In this document: piece by piece, positions 34,466-44,764 of the stretch | Position numbering within the stretch: the stretch's first letter is position 1 | Layout: the number at the start of each line of letters is the position of its first letter | DNA from: Cristatella mucedo | Taxonomy: Eukaryota; Bryozoa; Phylactolaemata; Cristatellidae | Reading direction: 5' to 3' | DNA length: 64,000 bases | NCBI GenBank assembly: GCA_009760855.2 | Contig: WPIO01000111.1 | Span: 1,093,501 to 1,157,500, forward strand | Translations under genes and position numbers: made by a program | The notes under the pieces: model-generated | Database searches by the model: none | What the model saw: only the letters and a program-made list of their open reading frames with translations | What the model was told of the DNA's origin: nothing

Positions 34466-35343
34466 AACTCCTGCTGAATCAGCTAGAAATCTAGGCGTCA
34501 TGTTCCTGAGTGACCTCTCATTAGACGACCACATCAGGTCCACAATCAAGTCTGCCTACTTTCAGCTACATAACGTTGCTTTAATTTGGGCTTGTTTAGA
34601 TAATGATACCACATTTAAGTTGGTCCATACATTTGTTACATCTGTCTTGACTTATGTAACTCACTGCTTGCTGGCCTACCGGCATGTACAATCTGGCGAT
34701 TACAGATGGTGCAGAACTCGGCATCTAGGGTTGTCTGTCGTGAGCTTCTCAGTTGCCACACCACACCACTTCTTGACAACCTGCACTGCCTACCAGTTAA
34801 GCAATGGGTTGACTTCTAGGTTTTGTCGCTCACTTTTAGGTCACATCATTCTTTGACTCCAGCCTATCTCTCAGAACTACTCCCCCACCATTTCAATCAT
34901 CGTACCACCCGCTTTTCGGAATCCAACAGTCTACAAATACCTCGTACAAACCTCAAATCCTTTGGAGACCGTGCATTTAGTTCGTATGCTCCCAAAGCCT
35001 GGAACTCCCTCCCGACCTGCGTCAGAACATCCCCTGACCTGACCACATTTAAAAGGAACTTAAAAACACACCTATTTGGGACAGCATTTAGTGAGTCCCT
35101 GTGATTCGTCCTTCACGTGCTTATGCGTGCTGACACTGTGCATGCTGCCACTAACCACATTTGCATGCTGACCCTGTACATGTCACCCCTAACCATGTTA
35201 TTCATTTTGTTTGTTTTTCAAGCATGATTTTACTTACCATTTAATTGCATTTCACTTTGCAGCAAATGTAAAGCGCCTAGAAAGAGATTAAGTTCTCTGA
35301 GGGCGCTTTGTCAAGTACATTATTATTATTACTATTATTATTA
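34466..35343 (+). mobile_element. LINE A, 3' third
   Basis: Starts at AESARNLGVMFLSDLSLDDH-like sequence and passes through FSESNSLQIPRTNLKSFGDR and AFSSYAPKAWNSLPTCVRTS to the 3' region and (ATT)n. The ORF is broken near 34820. Confidence 0.85.
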
Positions 35344-35369
35344 ATACGAGAGCGGGGCCCGCACCCTAG

Positions 35370-35487
35370 CCCGTCAAGGTCACACCTGTCCGGCTCGCAC
35401 CGTCTTAGCCCCTCGAACAGCACTTCGCTCACCCGCTTCGGCGGCGAGTACTCGTCCCTTATCGGGAACGGGCTGGTGGATGGCTGA
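35370..35487 (+). CDS. Candidate terminal exon, unknown protein
   Basis: After an AG preceded by CCCGCACC, one frame reads PSRSHLSGSHRLSPSNSTS, then LTRFGGEYSSLIGNGLVDG and a stop at 35485-35487. The serine-rich run with a hydrophobic, glycine-containing end looks protein-like. It starts 27 bp beyond a LINE A tail, so the LINE may have landed in the preceding intron. The acceptor tract is poor and no other exon was found. Chance cannot be excluded. Confidence 0.22.
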
Positions 35488-36129
35488 CCACTGCGAGGAC
35501 TCTACTGGGAAAGTTAGCGAGTCGGTCTGCTATGCACGCCCGGCGAGTGCGTCATCTAGATCTGCGAAGCTGCATCGGTTGCTGCACGGAGCGGTCGTTC
35601 ACTGGCCGCCGGGTTTGCGATGGATGGACTGAGTTTGAGCGGCCGTCGCGGTAGCAGACGCTGAGGGTCGTCCCGAAAGACTCGGCGTCGCTGACGGGAG
35701 GTGGTGCTTCTCGCAGCGCCGGCCATGCGCTCAAGCGTGCGAGAGCATAAGAAGCGGCGGAGCGGGCGCACTTCCGCCGGCGTTTTTGAAGTGAGCCGTT
35801 CACCGCAGCCGCCGGTGGGAGGGACCGGACACTTTATAGGCTGCAGAGCGGGAGACGCGACGGTGCTCGAACGTTTGATGCTGGTTTTAAATAAAGTTAA
35901 GTTTGTCCACTCTATTTTGCTGCGACTTGTTGAATTTCGTTGACTGGAGTCAAGTGGAGGCATAACCGTAATTGTGCGTTGATTCGGGAAGCAGCCCCTT
36001 TCTGGAAGTCGTAGGGAAACAACCTGCTACAATATGCGAGCAAGGTCGTGGTCCGAGAACTGTAAGTTCCAGCAGACCGAAAGAACGTGTCTGTCATCTC
36101 AGAGTCATGAGTTGTACAAAAAGAGAATT
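35488..36129. other. GC-rich spacer, then 3' flank of tRNA-Ala copy 6
   Basis: To 35870 overlapping open frames without support. From about 35955 the sequence is homologous to the flank of copy 4. Confidence 0.4.
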
Positions 36130-36202
36130 TGGAGATGCCGGGTATCGATCCCGGTGCCTCTCGCATGCTAAGCGAGCGCTCTACCATTTGAGCTACACCC
36201 CC
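36130..36202 (-). tRNA. tRNA-Ala (AGC), copy 6
   Basis: Identical to copy 1; a TTTTT run follows on the - strand (AAAAA near 36119). Confidence 0.97.
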
Positions 36203-36551
36203 GGTACTTGCGAGTCTGTTGCATGTCTTATTAATAGATTTTATTTGAGGCTAATTGCTGTAAGTTATTAGTTATAATCGTATTAGTTTAACCCCATGCC
36301 AAGCGACTGCGCACCAAAGTCGCCCCCCGCCCCGACAATTAATTAAGCCACTGCTATGCCTGGGAGCTGCTAGCGAGTGGCTGCCTCCTCCACCACCGCC
36401 GAAGCTGCAGAGCCAGGGTACGCATCTTGCACGCAGCCGACAGAGGGGCGGAAGGCTGAGGGCCTCTAGCAATCAAAGTATGCCACATGTAACGAGCTGA
36501 TTAGACATCGCGTAATCGCGTATAAGAACCCACGGTTTGCACGATTCAAAA

Positions 36552-36588
<37 letters not shown>

Positions 36589-36612
36589 TAATAAATTATA
36601 TATATATATATA

Positions 36613-36840
36613 AATTAAGTACGATAACAATATTAGTATTCGCAGCCTTGATGCAATGTGACTAAACTAAGTTCTCTGAGGGTGCTATAAGAATTCATAC
36701 AAATATATATATATATATATATATTCATACAAATATGTATATATATATATTTGTATGAATTCTTATAGCACCCTCAGAGAACTTAGTTTAGTCACATTGC
36801 ATCAAGGCTGCGAATACTAATATTGTTATTGTACTTAATT
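36613..36840. repeat. Large inverted repeat, about 100-bp arms
   Basis: The arm from 36613 (AATTAAGTACGATAACAATA) is mirrored, ending at 36840, with only one difference seen in about 100 bp. The centre is (TA)n-rich (about 36707-36750). Each arm includes a SINE 1/LINE A-type tail (AAGTTCTCTGAGGGTGCTAT). (TA)n also flanks the left side at 36555-36612. Confidence 0.92.
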
Positions 36841-37098
36841 TTTTGATGTTCAACAATAAATACACTACTATATTTAATTCAAAAATGCCATATATTGCAA
36901 TGTATAATTCCAAAATACAATAAATTACAATAGTGAATTAAAAAATACAATATATTGTAATATTATATTTCAAAAATGAAATAAATATCAGATATCTCAC
37001 CAATGCAACATATATCGTATGTTGTAATGTTTTTCTCTGTGCTTTCAGCAATGATCTTCATATTCCCGTTCGTTCTCTTCGCTATCATTAGCTGTCTC
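36841..37098. other. AT-rich block with TATATTG-type words
   Basis: Repeated words such as CAATATATTG, ACAATAAATTACAAT and CATATATTGCAATG. Similar words recur at 37672-37765 on the other side of the hAT relic, so they may be subterminal parts of that element. Confidence 0.45.
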
Positions 37099-37672
37099 TC
37101 AGACTTTTTCATTCACTATCAATGCGACCTGAGCCAAATTCCACAGTGACTTGTTTATATTCAGAAAAAGCAGCTCCTCCGACCTTCTGAGTTGCAAACT
37201 ACGCCGGCAAGCATAAAACACTAGCTTCGCCACGGAGAAAAGTCTCTCTGCCTTATCTGGTGTTGGAAGCAAGAAGCGGGTGTCGATGAAATTTCTGCAC
37301 AATTTCTTCTCTTCAACACGTGGTCGCTTGAGTGCTCACTCAGCAAAAGACAATTGAGCATCAGTCACCTGCAGCGTTTTCCGCGTCATGAGATGCAGGC
37401 AGCAACAATTGTTCAACAGCAGGTTTTTCATGAACTGTCAGAGTGTTCTCCTTGTTTGCTTGTATCTTGACGATGGCCGTTTCCAAATATTTGCTGTGGA
37501 TAATATATGCATCATTGCTAACATAGTGGTGGAAAGCAAACTCTGGGTGTGAGTCAATGATCGATTGGAATAAAACATCCGATTCTTTCATAGACATGTC
37601 GCGTTGCTGCAGCGCTAAACTAAATATATTGATACTGTCAAGCAATCCAGTACAATATATTGATACCGGCAA
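37099..37672 (-). pseudogene. hAT-type transposase C-terminal fragment, broken
   Basis: The - strand reads TPDKAERLFSVAKLVFYACR and RRSEELLFLNINKSLWNLAQ, which is the hAT dimerisation region (ERLFS..., RR, LLFL..N..LWN) near the C-terminus of hAT transposases and ZBED proteins. Upstream, in a shifted frame, is a helical stretch (DVLFQSIIDSHPEFAFHHYV) that fits the preceding part. Two lesions separate the blocks: a frameshift near 37361 and a TGA after LSFAE. The last codons are VALIVNEKV then a stop. The catalytic core and BED finger are missing. The clearly AT-richer composition differs from the neighbours. Confidence 0.72.
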
Positions 37673-37889
37673 TTATCCAGTAAAGTATATTGTTATGGTC
37701 ACCTAAATCAGTGTAATGTATTGTACCCAGTATATTGAAGTATATTTTATCCACAATATATTGTTTTGAAGCCTTGCATTGGATACGTAGTTAGGGAAAC
37801 TTGTCGATATGAGCAGTATTAACATCCATAGAACAGCACTCATGAGCACATAATTGACGATTCATACAACCCAGCTAATGCTGCGTCGA
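37673..37889. other. AT-rich right flank of the hAT relic
   Basis: TATATTG words recur at irregular spacing to about 37765, as on the left flank. I could not define a terminal inverted repeat by eye. Confidence 0.4.
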
Positions 37890-38334
37890 ACACGTGCCTT
37901 TTTATCTCTTTGTTAAATGTAGCCAGGTCTGGTGATGGCATGACACCAATCGGTAGTGCGTTCCGGGCCTTTGGTGTGTACGAACTAAAGGAGAGGTCTC
38001 CAAAAGATTTGAGCCCAATTCGAGAAACAGCTAAATGTCATAAATGAAATGAGTTAGTGCTTCTGTGCGTGGTGTAATTGCTAAGTTTTTCGGTTAGGTA
38101 GGCTGGTGTAGGAGAATGAAGCGACCTAAAAGTGGGTGGAACAAATCTTAGAGTCAATACACTGCATGAGGAAGAATCAGTGCAGGTCGATGAGAAGTTG
38201 TAGGTTGTGGCAATTGAGACATTCGCGACACACCAGTGAGCTGCCAAGTTTTTGCATCAACCGTAAGAGCCGTACACTACAGGCCGAAAGAATTGTGGGT
38301 ATGTAGTGGCAGAAGTCAAGAAGGAACGTCACCT
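37890..38334 (-). mobile_element. LINE A ORF fragment, part 1 (interrupted)
   Basis: The - strand follows the A ORF end (…LTEKLSNYTTHRSTNSF…, VPPTFRSLHSPTPAYL). Similarity breaks off at a LINE B tail and continues after it. Confidence 0.65.
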
Positions 38335-38489
38335 AATGCAATGCATCTCCGTCTATAGATCCACGAAGCCACACAAACTCATTCGGTGTTGCGCAGGAGA
38401 AATCTCTATAGCATTATAACTCAAAGCATTGGAGGGGACTATCGGATTGGGTAGTCAGCGGGCTTCAGTCCCCTACCTACGACAAAGAG
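38335..38489 (-). mobile_element. LINE B 3' tail nested in LINE A
   Basis: GGAGATGCATTGCATTAGG and GTGTGGCTTCGTGGATCTAT on the - strand mark a diverged B end lying inside the A fragment. Confidence 0.6.
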
Positions 38490-38790
38490 AAAGCAGTGCT
38501 AAATCCCCGTCTGAGCAGGCCAGAGTTTGCAATAATTTTTCAGTTGATCATTAGCTTAAAAATGGACTATGAAGCTCGTGCGGTCGTCTTGAGCATTTTT
38601 GCATTGCACATGACGCCATGATTTCCTGCAGGTGCGACAGAAGATATGCTGGCCAATTCCATTTTGAAGGCCAGTTTATCAATTTCTGAGGAACAATTGA
38701 TTTTACTCCTAACTATTAAGATGATTTTACCGTCATTCCTTTAGTTTGCTGCCATTCAAACACGAACGTCAGCAATCCATGGAGCAGGGT
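38490..38790 (-). mobile_element. LINE A ORF fragment, part 2
   Basis: Resumes at the segment corresponding to ISKLKAHVSRSDL-like sequence (compare 53500-53760), then IDKLAFKMELAS-like sequence and the DDKIILIV region. Confidence 0.6.
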
Positions 38791-38806
38791 ATTTGCCACT
38801 CCTCTT

Positions 38807-38925
38807 TGGTCCGCGGGGCTAAGGTGCATGCATTCGACGACCAAGGTCATAAAATTGCGCCCTTAGGCGTTCGCGGAGTGCCTGAATAGAGATTTTTTTC
38901 TTACCGAGGTATACAAAAATTTTGA
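38807..38925 (+). mobile_element. SINE family 1, decayed
   Basis: TTGGTCCGCGGGGCTAAGG, GACCAAGGTCATAAAATTG and GTGCCTGAATAGAGATTTT preserve the order but not the exact boxes. Confidence 0.5.
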
Positions 38926-39245
38926 GAGGCTGTGTGCGTTCAAAGCACTGGTACAGCTAAACGTGTCATATGCATACAAACTCAAGTCGAGATCGTGGCT
39001 TGGCGATTACATCGGGAACAGGGAGAGAGAAAGAGAGCATTTACATCGGGACACAGGGAGAGCATGGATACCATTTGAGAAGAACCAGTCCGAGCACAGA
39101 GCACTAGTTTATGTGCGGATTCGCGTACGCGTCCCCGCTCGAGCTCCGACAGATTCGCCGCCAACCCACCCTCCACGACACCCTGTGTGACGTACGCTAG
39201 CTGCGAGTGGACAGCTCTGTACACCGACCCGGAAGAATTCAAAAA

Positions 39246-39411
39246 ACACTAGCTGATTTAACAGCCTCTTATTGCATAGCGACAGAAGAGCCTTGACGGC
39301 TATCGCCACCGCTTGCAGTGGCGATGAAGCATCGCCCACCGCAGGATTCGAACCCACGACCTCGGGGCCAAGGTCGTGAAAAGCAGCCGCCTCACCTAGT
39401 GAGCCACTACG
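39246..39411 (-). mobile_element. SINE family 2
   Basis: Well-preserved copy on the - strand: GGCTCACTAGGTGAGGCGG, GTCGTGGGTTCGAATCCTGC, CACTGCAAGCGGTGGCGATA and TCTTCTGTCGCTATGCAATA. Confidence 0.85.
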
Positions 39412-39412
39412 C

Positions 39413-39465
39413 TGTCACGTCCCACGCAGCTGTCACGTCCCACGCTGCGTCCCACGCTGCTGCCC
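39413..39465. repeat. Short tandem duplication
   Basis: CTGTCACGTCCCACGC occurs twice, followed by partial copies (TGCGTCCCACGCTGC). Confidence 0.85.
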
Positions 39466-39924
39466 GCTGTATCTTGCAGTGGCGGTAACAAGACCGCTGC
39501 TTCGACCGTCGGGCAGCAAGATAACGTAGCGTTCAGCGCCGCCGTCGTCGGCTGCTCCCGGTCGATGCGCTGTAAAGCGTCGCATCCGCGCTTGAAGCGT
39601 GCTCCAACGAGTTTTCAAAAGGAAGCGAGACGGCGCTTCGCGCATCGTCGTCGCTCAAAGCTCGCAGGCCGGTAGCGCCCCGTCCCAAATCCGGCGCTCT
39701 GAGCAACAGCTGTTGACTGCGGCGCGGGTTGCGTGTGTGTGTGGGGTTGAGTGTGGAGCTGAGGCCCGACGGATCCGCACTCGAACGCCAATGAAGAGTG
39801 CACTCTGCCTAGCTCTCGAAGACCGAACTCGGCTGCCGCGACAGCAAGTCGTTGCGGAGGTCTCAGTAGCCCGACCGGAGGCCGTTGGTGGGCGGCGCGC
39901 GAACGCGCACAGTCGGTCAGTCGG

Positions 39925-40020
39925 GGTACGGACATTTCCCCCTGGACTTTCCCGCCGAACATCCCCTCCTGGAGTAGGACATTTCGCCCCCTGGGGTAGG
40001 GCATTTCCTCCCCTCCCGTA
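39925..40020 (+). repeat. Degenerate GGACATTTCCCCC motif cluster, left
   Basis: Four to five units related to GTAGGACATTTCCCCCTGGG lie at irregular spacing of roughly 17-31 bp. A matching cluster in the opposite orientation lies at 40620-40736. Confidence 0.7.
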
Positions 40021-40619
40021 TAGAAATGCCATGATAAAAACTTTCTTGTTTAGATTTCTTGTAAAAAAAAAGTAAAAATATGTAAAAATAAAAATATAAA
40101 TAAAATATTGTAAAAATATTATATAGTATTTGTAATATTATAAGCCACACGTTTCTACATCATGGCCAATAGAAATGCTGTCGCTGCGGCCCTGCTTTTC
40201 GGCGGACCACCAAGTCGAACCAGCTCTCAAAGCTCTGCCCCCCCCCCCGGTGGCCAGCAGCAGACGCTCTCGGCAGCAGCAGCGAGCGCGTAGCAGTATC
40301 CTCGGCCGGCGCCGACGCCGCCCCTCCCGACATCGGCACCGCCGGCTACCGCCCGTCCAAACCTTACCCCCGCCGCAGTCTAGGCAGCACCGGGCGTCGC
40401 GCGTCGACCGCCGCAGCCGCCGCATCCGCCGCCGACGCCTCGCTGGCCGTACAGCCACCGTCGGTCGTGCCATTGAGACGCCGCTTATACTGATTTGATT
40501 TTATTTCAATAGAGTGAGAACTTCCTTTGATTATGTATATATATATACATAATTCTTATTCCTAATATATATATATATATATATACATAATCAGTATTCT
40601 TAGTTATACATTCATCAAC
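40021..40619. other. Interval between inverted motif clusters
   Basis: AT-rich (poly-A, AAATAT) at 40030-40140, a GC-rich core at 40180-40480 with a run of ten C, and (TA)n at 40535-40545 and 40566-40585. Open frames in the core are Arg-rich on both strands and not supported. Confidence 0.4.
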
Positions 40620-40736
40620 ATAGGGGGAAACGTCCTACCCCGGGGGGGGGGAATGTCGGGGGCATATGTCCTAGGGTCTACGGGGAAAGAAATCTCCGGG
40701 GGAAACGTCGGAGGGGGCGGTAAATGTCATGCAACC
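40620..40736 (-). repeat. Degenerate GGACATTTCCCCC motif cluster, right
   Basis: The - strand shows GGGGTAGGACGTTTCCCCC and about five more diverged units (GACATTCCCCCCCCCC, GGACATATGCCCCC, GACGTTTCCCCCGG). Confidence 0.7.
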
Positions 40737-41021
40737 AGTCAGTCCAATCAGTCGATGCGCCGCAGCCCTACGTTGTCGCGCCTGCAGGACCTTGCCACCC
40801 CCCTCCCATCCCGAGAGCCCGCCGCGTACACGAGCGAGTCTGGCTGGCCTGAAACGAAGTTGGCGGGGCTTTTGCCACAATTTCGCGGATACGCGGTCCT
40901 GGCATTAGAGAGTACTAGGGATACGTGCTTAGTGCGAAAACTAGAGGGCTTGAGCAAAAAGCTGAGACTCCCTGCGTAATGAGCTCGCTCATTTATATTT
41001 CAATGTAAATTCGTAAAATTT

Positions 41022-41094
41022 TGGAGATGCCGGGTATCGATCCCGGTGCCTCTCGCATGCTAAGCGAGCGCTCTACCATTTGAGCTACACCCCC
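41022..41094 (-). tRNA. tRNA-Ala (AGC), copy 7
   Basis: Identical to copy 1; TTTT follows on the - strand. From here to about 41700 the sequence is duplicated at copies 8 and 9. Confidence 0.97.
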
Positions 41095-41689
41095 TTCCAT
41101 ACTTCATTGTAGTTGCGTGCATTCTAGATCGAAGATTTTTGAAGCCGCGGTTAATCGCTCGAAGCACCGTATGCTTATCGGTCCAACCCCGCCCCGCGGC
41201 TGTCATGGCGAGTCACAGCAGATCTTAATCGAGCTGCTTTTCGGCCGCGATAGCTTAGCTTAGTTAGACCGATGCCTGAACTTGGGAATGCGTGGCAGTC
41301 CTAAGCCCCTGTCCGCCGTGACAATTATTTCATAAACTTCAGGCGCGAGTGCGGAGCGATGTAGGACTTGTGACTCCACGAGCATTTCTCTCACAATTCG
41401 GGTGACGCCGAAGAACTACGCGCCTCCGCTAGAACTCGGATTAAGGTAACCATGGTCACAGTCGACAATGTCAACATTGAATACCGGATACGGGCAGGTC
41501 TCGTGTGGAACGAACTATTTTGCGGTCAAATACGTTTCGACCAAGTAAATTTGCGAGTTTGACGGCCTCCTGAAAACGAAACTGGTCTGAGGTGTCAGTC
41601 TACGTTTGGTGGAATCGCGTGCAGAAAGCTTTAGAGTCGGGGCGACGGTCGCGGCTGCGGTGACACGGATACGCAATGTAAATTGGTCC
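41095..41689. repeat. tRNA-Ala duplication unit, copy 7 flank
   Basis: Collinear with 45747-46310 and 49002-49590. Shared words include CGCTCG.AGCACCGTA, TTATCGGTCCA, CTTAGCTTAGTTGGACCGA-like, GTGACAATTATTTCATAA and CGCCTCCGCTAGAACTCGG. No conserved coding frame is convincing, so it is the flank of a segmental duplication. Confidence 0.85.
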
Positions 41690-41910
41690 GAGCGCATTTT
41701 CGACGTCCCGTCTCGACTTTCGTAACTCACTGCTTGGCTGATCCTATGCATATATGCATCCATATCCTATGCATCCAGGTGCTTACCGTTGGTGCATAAC
41801 TCTGCTGCTAAGCTTGTCTGCCGAGAGCGTCGCTGTTGCCAAATGACACCACTTCTTGCTGACCTGCACTGGGTCCCTATCAAGCAGTCCACAGACTTCA
41901 AGATTCTGTA
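41690..41910 (+). mobile_element. LINE A ORF fragment
   Basis: Matches [19 protein letters not shown]-type sequence with the CNSLL region interrupted by a TATGCATATATGCAT insertion. It ends at TTCAAGATTCTGTAAC. Confidence 0.7.
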
Positions 41911-42657
41911 ACGCCGAAGGCTCTGCGGAGTAGGCGAAACCTGCCACTTACCGAGCACCGTTACCTAGCACCGAATGCTGATTGGTGCGTGGCTACGCAC
42001 AACAAGCAGGCAACCACGAAACGAGCGTTTCTAGCACTGACCTACTCACCGTTACTTAAGGGGGTCGTGAGTCCGCGGCGTGAATTGGAAAGCGAGACAC
42101 ACGAATGGGGATTTTACTGAGCTTTATTCGCAAGCGTACCAAGTCGCTGAGCGTCTAGCTCAGTTTTATCTCCACACCCCTCAGACGCTCACTGAGGTTT
42201 CATTTAATTGATGACACTGCCCCTGATCGTTGTATGAAAGTGCTGTGACACTCGATGTGGTATGCGGTCGGGACGTGCCATTGGTGACCGTTGTCACGAG
42301 GAAGTCGCGGAAGGGGCACTTCGGTTGGAGAGAGGGGCGAAGAGAGTCGTGCTTCGCCCTGCTCTACGAGTGGTGAAATAAACTGGTGGTGTTGCTCATC
42401 GGCTAGCGTTCTGTGCGGTTGGCGACTATAGCACAAGCTACACTCACAACAGCACAAGCACACTTTCGGGGAAATACGTCCCCACACTTAGGCTACCTAC
42501 GTCTATTTTGGGGAACGACCCAGATAAGACGGAAGAGCCCGAACCGGAGCCTAAACCGTGACTGGAGAACTAGGGCTCCGCTTCCACCGTGGAGGCAGGA
42601 GTACCACACACACTACACCGAACTACTTCTAATTCGCATCAGCAAATCCCTATGCCG
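41911..42657. other. Spacer, nothing supported
   Basis: Short unrelated frames only. Confidence 0.4.
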
Positions 42658-42960
42658 CGACATTCCTTGACTTTGCGACATTTAAAAAGGCGCCTAAAAC
42701 GCACCCGCTCATCATGACATTTACTGGGTCCTTGTGATCCGTCCTTTGCTTACTTCTGCGTGCGGACACTGTGCATGCTACGACTACCCATATTTTACAT
42801 GTTGACATTGAGCAAGTACCTCTAACCATGCTTGGTTGGTTGACATTGTGTATGCTACCGCTAATAATTTTATGGCGCTTCCTTGACAGCATTATATAGT
42901 GCCTAGAAAGAGATTAAGTCCTCTGAGGGCCCAATCGAAATGTATTATTATTATTATTAT
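42658..42960 (+). mobile_element. LINE A 3' tail
   Basis: From TTGACTTTGCGACATTTAAA through ACTGTGCATGCTACGACTAC to AGATTAAGTCCTCTGAGGG and (ATT)n. Confidence 0.75.
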
Positions 42961-43102
42961 TTTCATGCTTAGTTTGCTGTCTCAACGAGGTGACTCAACC
43001 CCGGTAGCCACTAGTGCTGCTAGCGAAAGGCCGACAGTGACCCCGTAACAGAGTAACTAGTCGAGGGCAGGACATAAGGCAATTGCTGGCGGAGCTAGCT
43101 AA

Positions 43103-43160
43103 TATATTATAATAATATAATATTATTATTATTATAATATTATAATAATAACATATTATA
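43103..43160. repeat. (TA/ATT)n with near-palindromic core
   Basis: Alternating ATTATAAT words form an imperfect palindrome just beside a SINE 1 tail. Confidence 0.7.
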
Positions 43161-43167
43161 ATTAAAT

Positions 43168-43313
43168 GCAATTCACTAGTATAGCGCCCCAAGAGAACTT
43201 GATCTCTACTCAGGCGCTTCACATGTGTCGCCGGGCTCGAGCTCACGACCTCGGCCAGACCTTGTTCAGGGAGAGCACCTTAACCACAACAGACCAAATC
43301 AGATCGGCAGAAA
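43168..43313 (-). mobile_element. SINE family 1
   Basis: On the - strand: GTGGTTAAGGTGCTCTCCC, GTCGTGAGCTCGAGCCCGG (B box), TGAAGCGCCTGAGTAGAG and ATCAAGTTCTCTTGGGGCGC. Confidence 0.75.
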
Positions 43314-43967
43314 CGCAAGTGAGTTAGCCTGTTCGACTTTTATTGGCGAGCGGCAGCGCTGCGTCGGCGTATGACATCGGTCGAGTCGCGGTGCCATTAT
43401 TTGCCGGCCGCAGGTGTGCCGGCTAATGGCCGGCCGGTGCTCGAGCGTGCTGTCGCTCACCTAAGCATCGGCACGCGGCGTCCGTCCAGGATCCAGCACA
43501 TTAAGCGCCGCGCCGGTGCGGCAAGGTGAGCACTTCGACAGACGAAGCAACTTCCTTAGCCAAGTCCGGCCCCACAAAGCCACAGTAGCGCAGGCTGACT
43601 GCCGGAGGCTGCACGCGCCGACAGGCGGCGGCGACGACGACGACGGTGCGCGCGACGCACAGTGCCGACCACCAGCCTGGAGCTGGCCTTGATCAGAGCA
43701 TTTGTCGAGGTCATGCTGAGTGGTCTGCTTCGCGCGATATGTGCGGGTACTGTATGTGGTTTTGCATATTTTAGTGCACACACCGCACTTCAAGGCAGAG
43801 AGCGTACCGATAAACGCACATGCTCTATCCGAACTCTTTCTAAATAATGCACAATTCGAGCCAAGCTTCTGACTCTTACCGTCACGATCTACATCCAACC
43901 AACCTCCGATCATTTCGAAACCGCAATTACAAAAATATGTATTATACGCCGAAGTCATTGATCCAGG
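43314..43967. other. GC-rich spacer, nothing supported
   Basis: A 187-codon - frame is Cys/Ser-rich with no ordered motif, and a + frame (…TTSLELALIRAFVE…) is short. No splice evidence. Confidence 0.3.
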
Positions 43968-44735
43968 ACACTTTGAAGTACGGGCTACCCCGCGGCACTG
44001 TGCTGTGCCTACTTTTTTCCCCACAATTTATACTCTCCTTCGTGACCGACGTGATCGCCAGCCGCAATCTAAGCTTTCCATTCAGGGACGCCCGACGGCG
44101 TCTTTATGTGTGCGACACTTTTATCTTTGCAAGCATAGAAACACTTCAAACTCTATAAACTCTCTTAGTGCGTGCGTATCGAACGTTCACAGTTGGATGG
44201 CAGCAAATTTTACGCTGCTGGATGACACTAAATTAACTTACTAGCCATGGGTCAACCGAGTGTGTCTAAGACGTGGCTAAAGGTAACGCTAAAATCGGTT
44301 CTGCTAGCATATCCTTCGTATCAACTTCGCGGAATCTACGCGTCTTCTGCCAAAGTGACCTTTTACTATACGACAACATCGGCTCCACAGTCATGTCTTA
44401 CCAATTTCATTGCAGCTAGGCTTGTCTGTCATGAGCGTGGCAGTCGCCACATCGCACCACTTTTCACCGACCTGCACTGGCTCCCAATCAAGCAACTCAC
44501 CGACTTCACATTCTGTCACCCGTTGTTAGGTATCCTCATTCTTTGGCTTCAGCCAGCCTATTGAAACTACATCCTTACCAGGCAAAGCATCGTACCACCC
44601 ACTTTTTCTGAATGGAATCGCTTAGCTACACATCGTACAAACCTCGAATCCTCTGGACACCGTGCCTTTAGTTCCTATGCTCCCAAAGCCCGGAATTCAC
44701 TTCCAATATGACGTCTCAAAATCCTGAAGTCTGAA
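43968..44735 (+). mobile_element. LINE A, heavily decayed
   Basis: Retains the order KYGLPRGTVLC (compare KYGAPQGSVLG), VTDVIA, the LNDDKTNLLVMGQPSV-like segment, CHERGSRHIAPLFTDLHWLP and SYAPKARNSL-like sequence. Many frameshifts. Confidence 0.65.
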
Positions 44736-44764
44736 CTGATTCTATTCCTATATGCGATGTCAAT

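Noticed and set aside
39433-39645. Coding-looking - frame (ERYVILLPDGRSSG) and an overlapping alternative frame
   Set aside because: Two frames look equally good over the same bases and part is a tandem repeat, so neither can be preferred.
40653-40979. 108-codon + frame with a protein-like C-terminal half
   Set aside because: The first third crosses the degenerate motif cluster, and no splice site or homologue supports the rest.
41515-41763. Conserved - strand frame in the tRNA duplication units 7 and 8
   Set aside because: Some residues agree between the units (LKL, QTS, RPSN), but unit 9 has a stop in the frame, so shared ancestry explains the likeness better than coding.
43461-44024. 187-codon Cys-rich - frame as a secreted protein
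   Set aside because: No signal peptide, the cysteines are unordered, and it overlaps a decayed LINE A.
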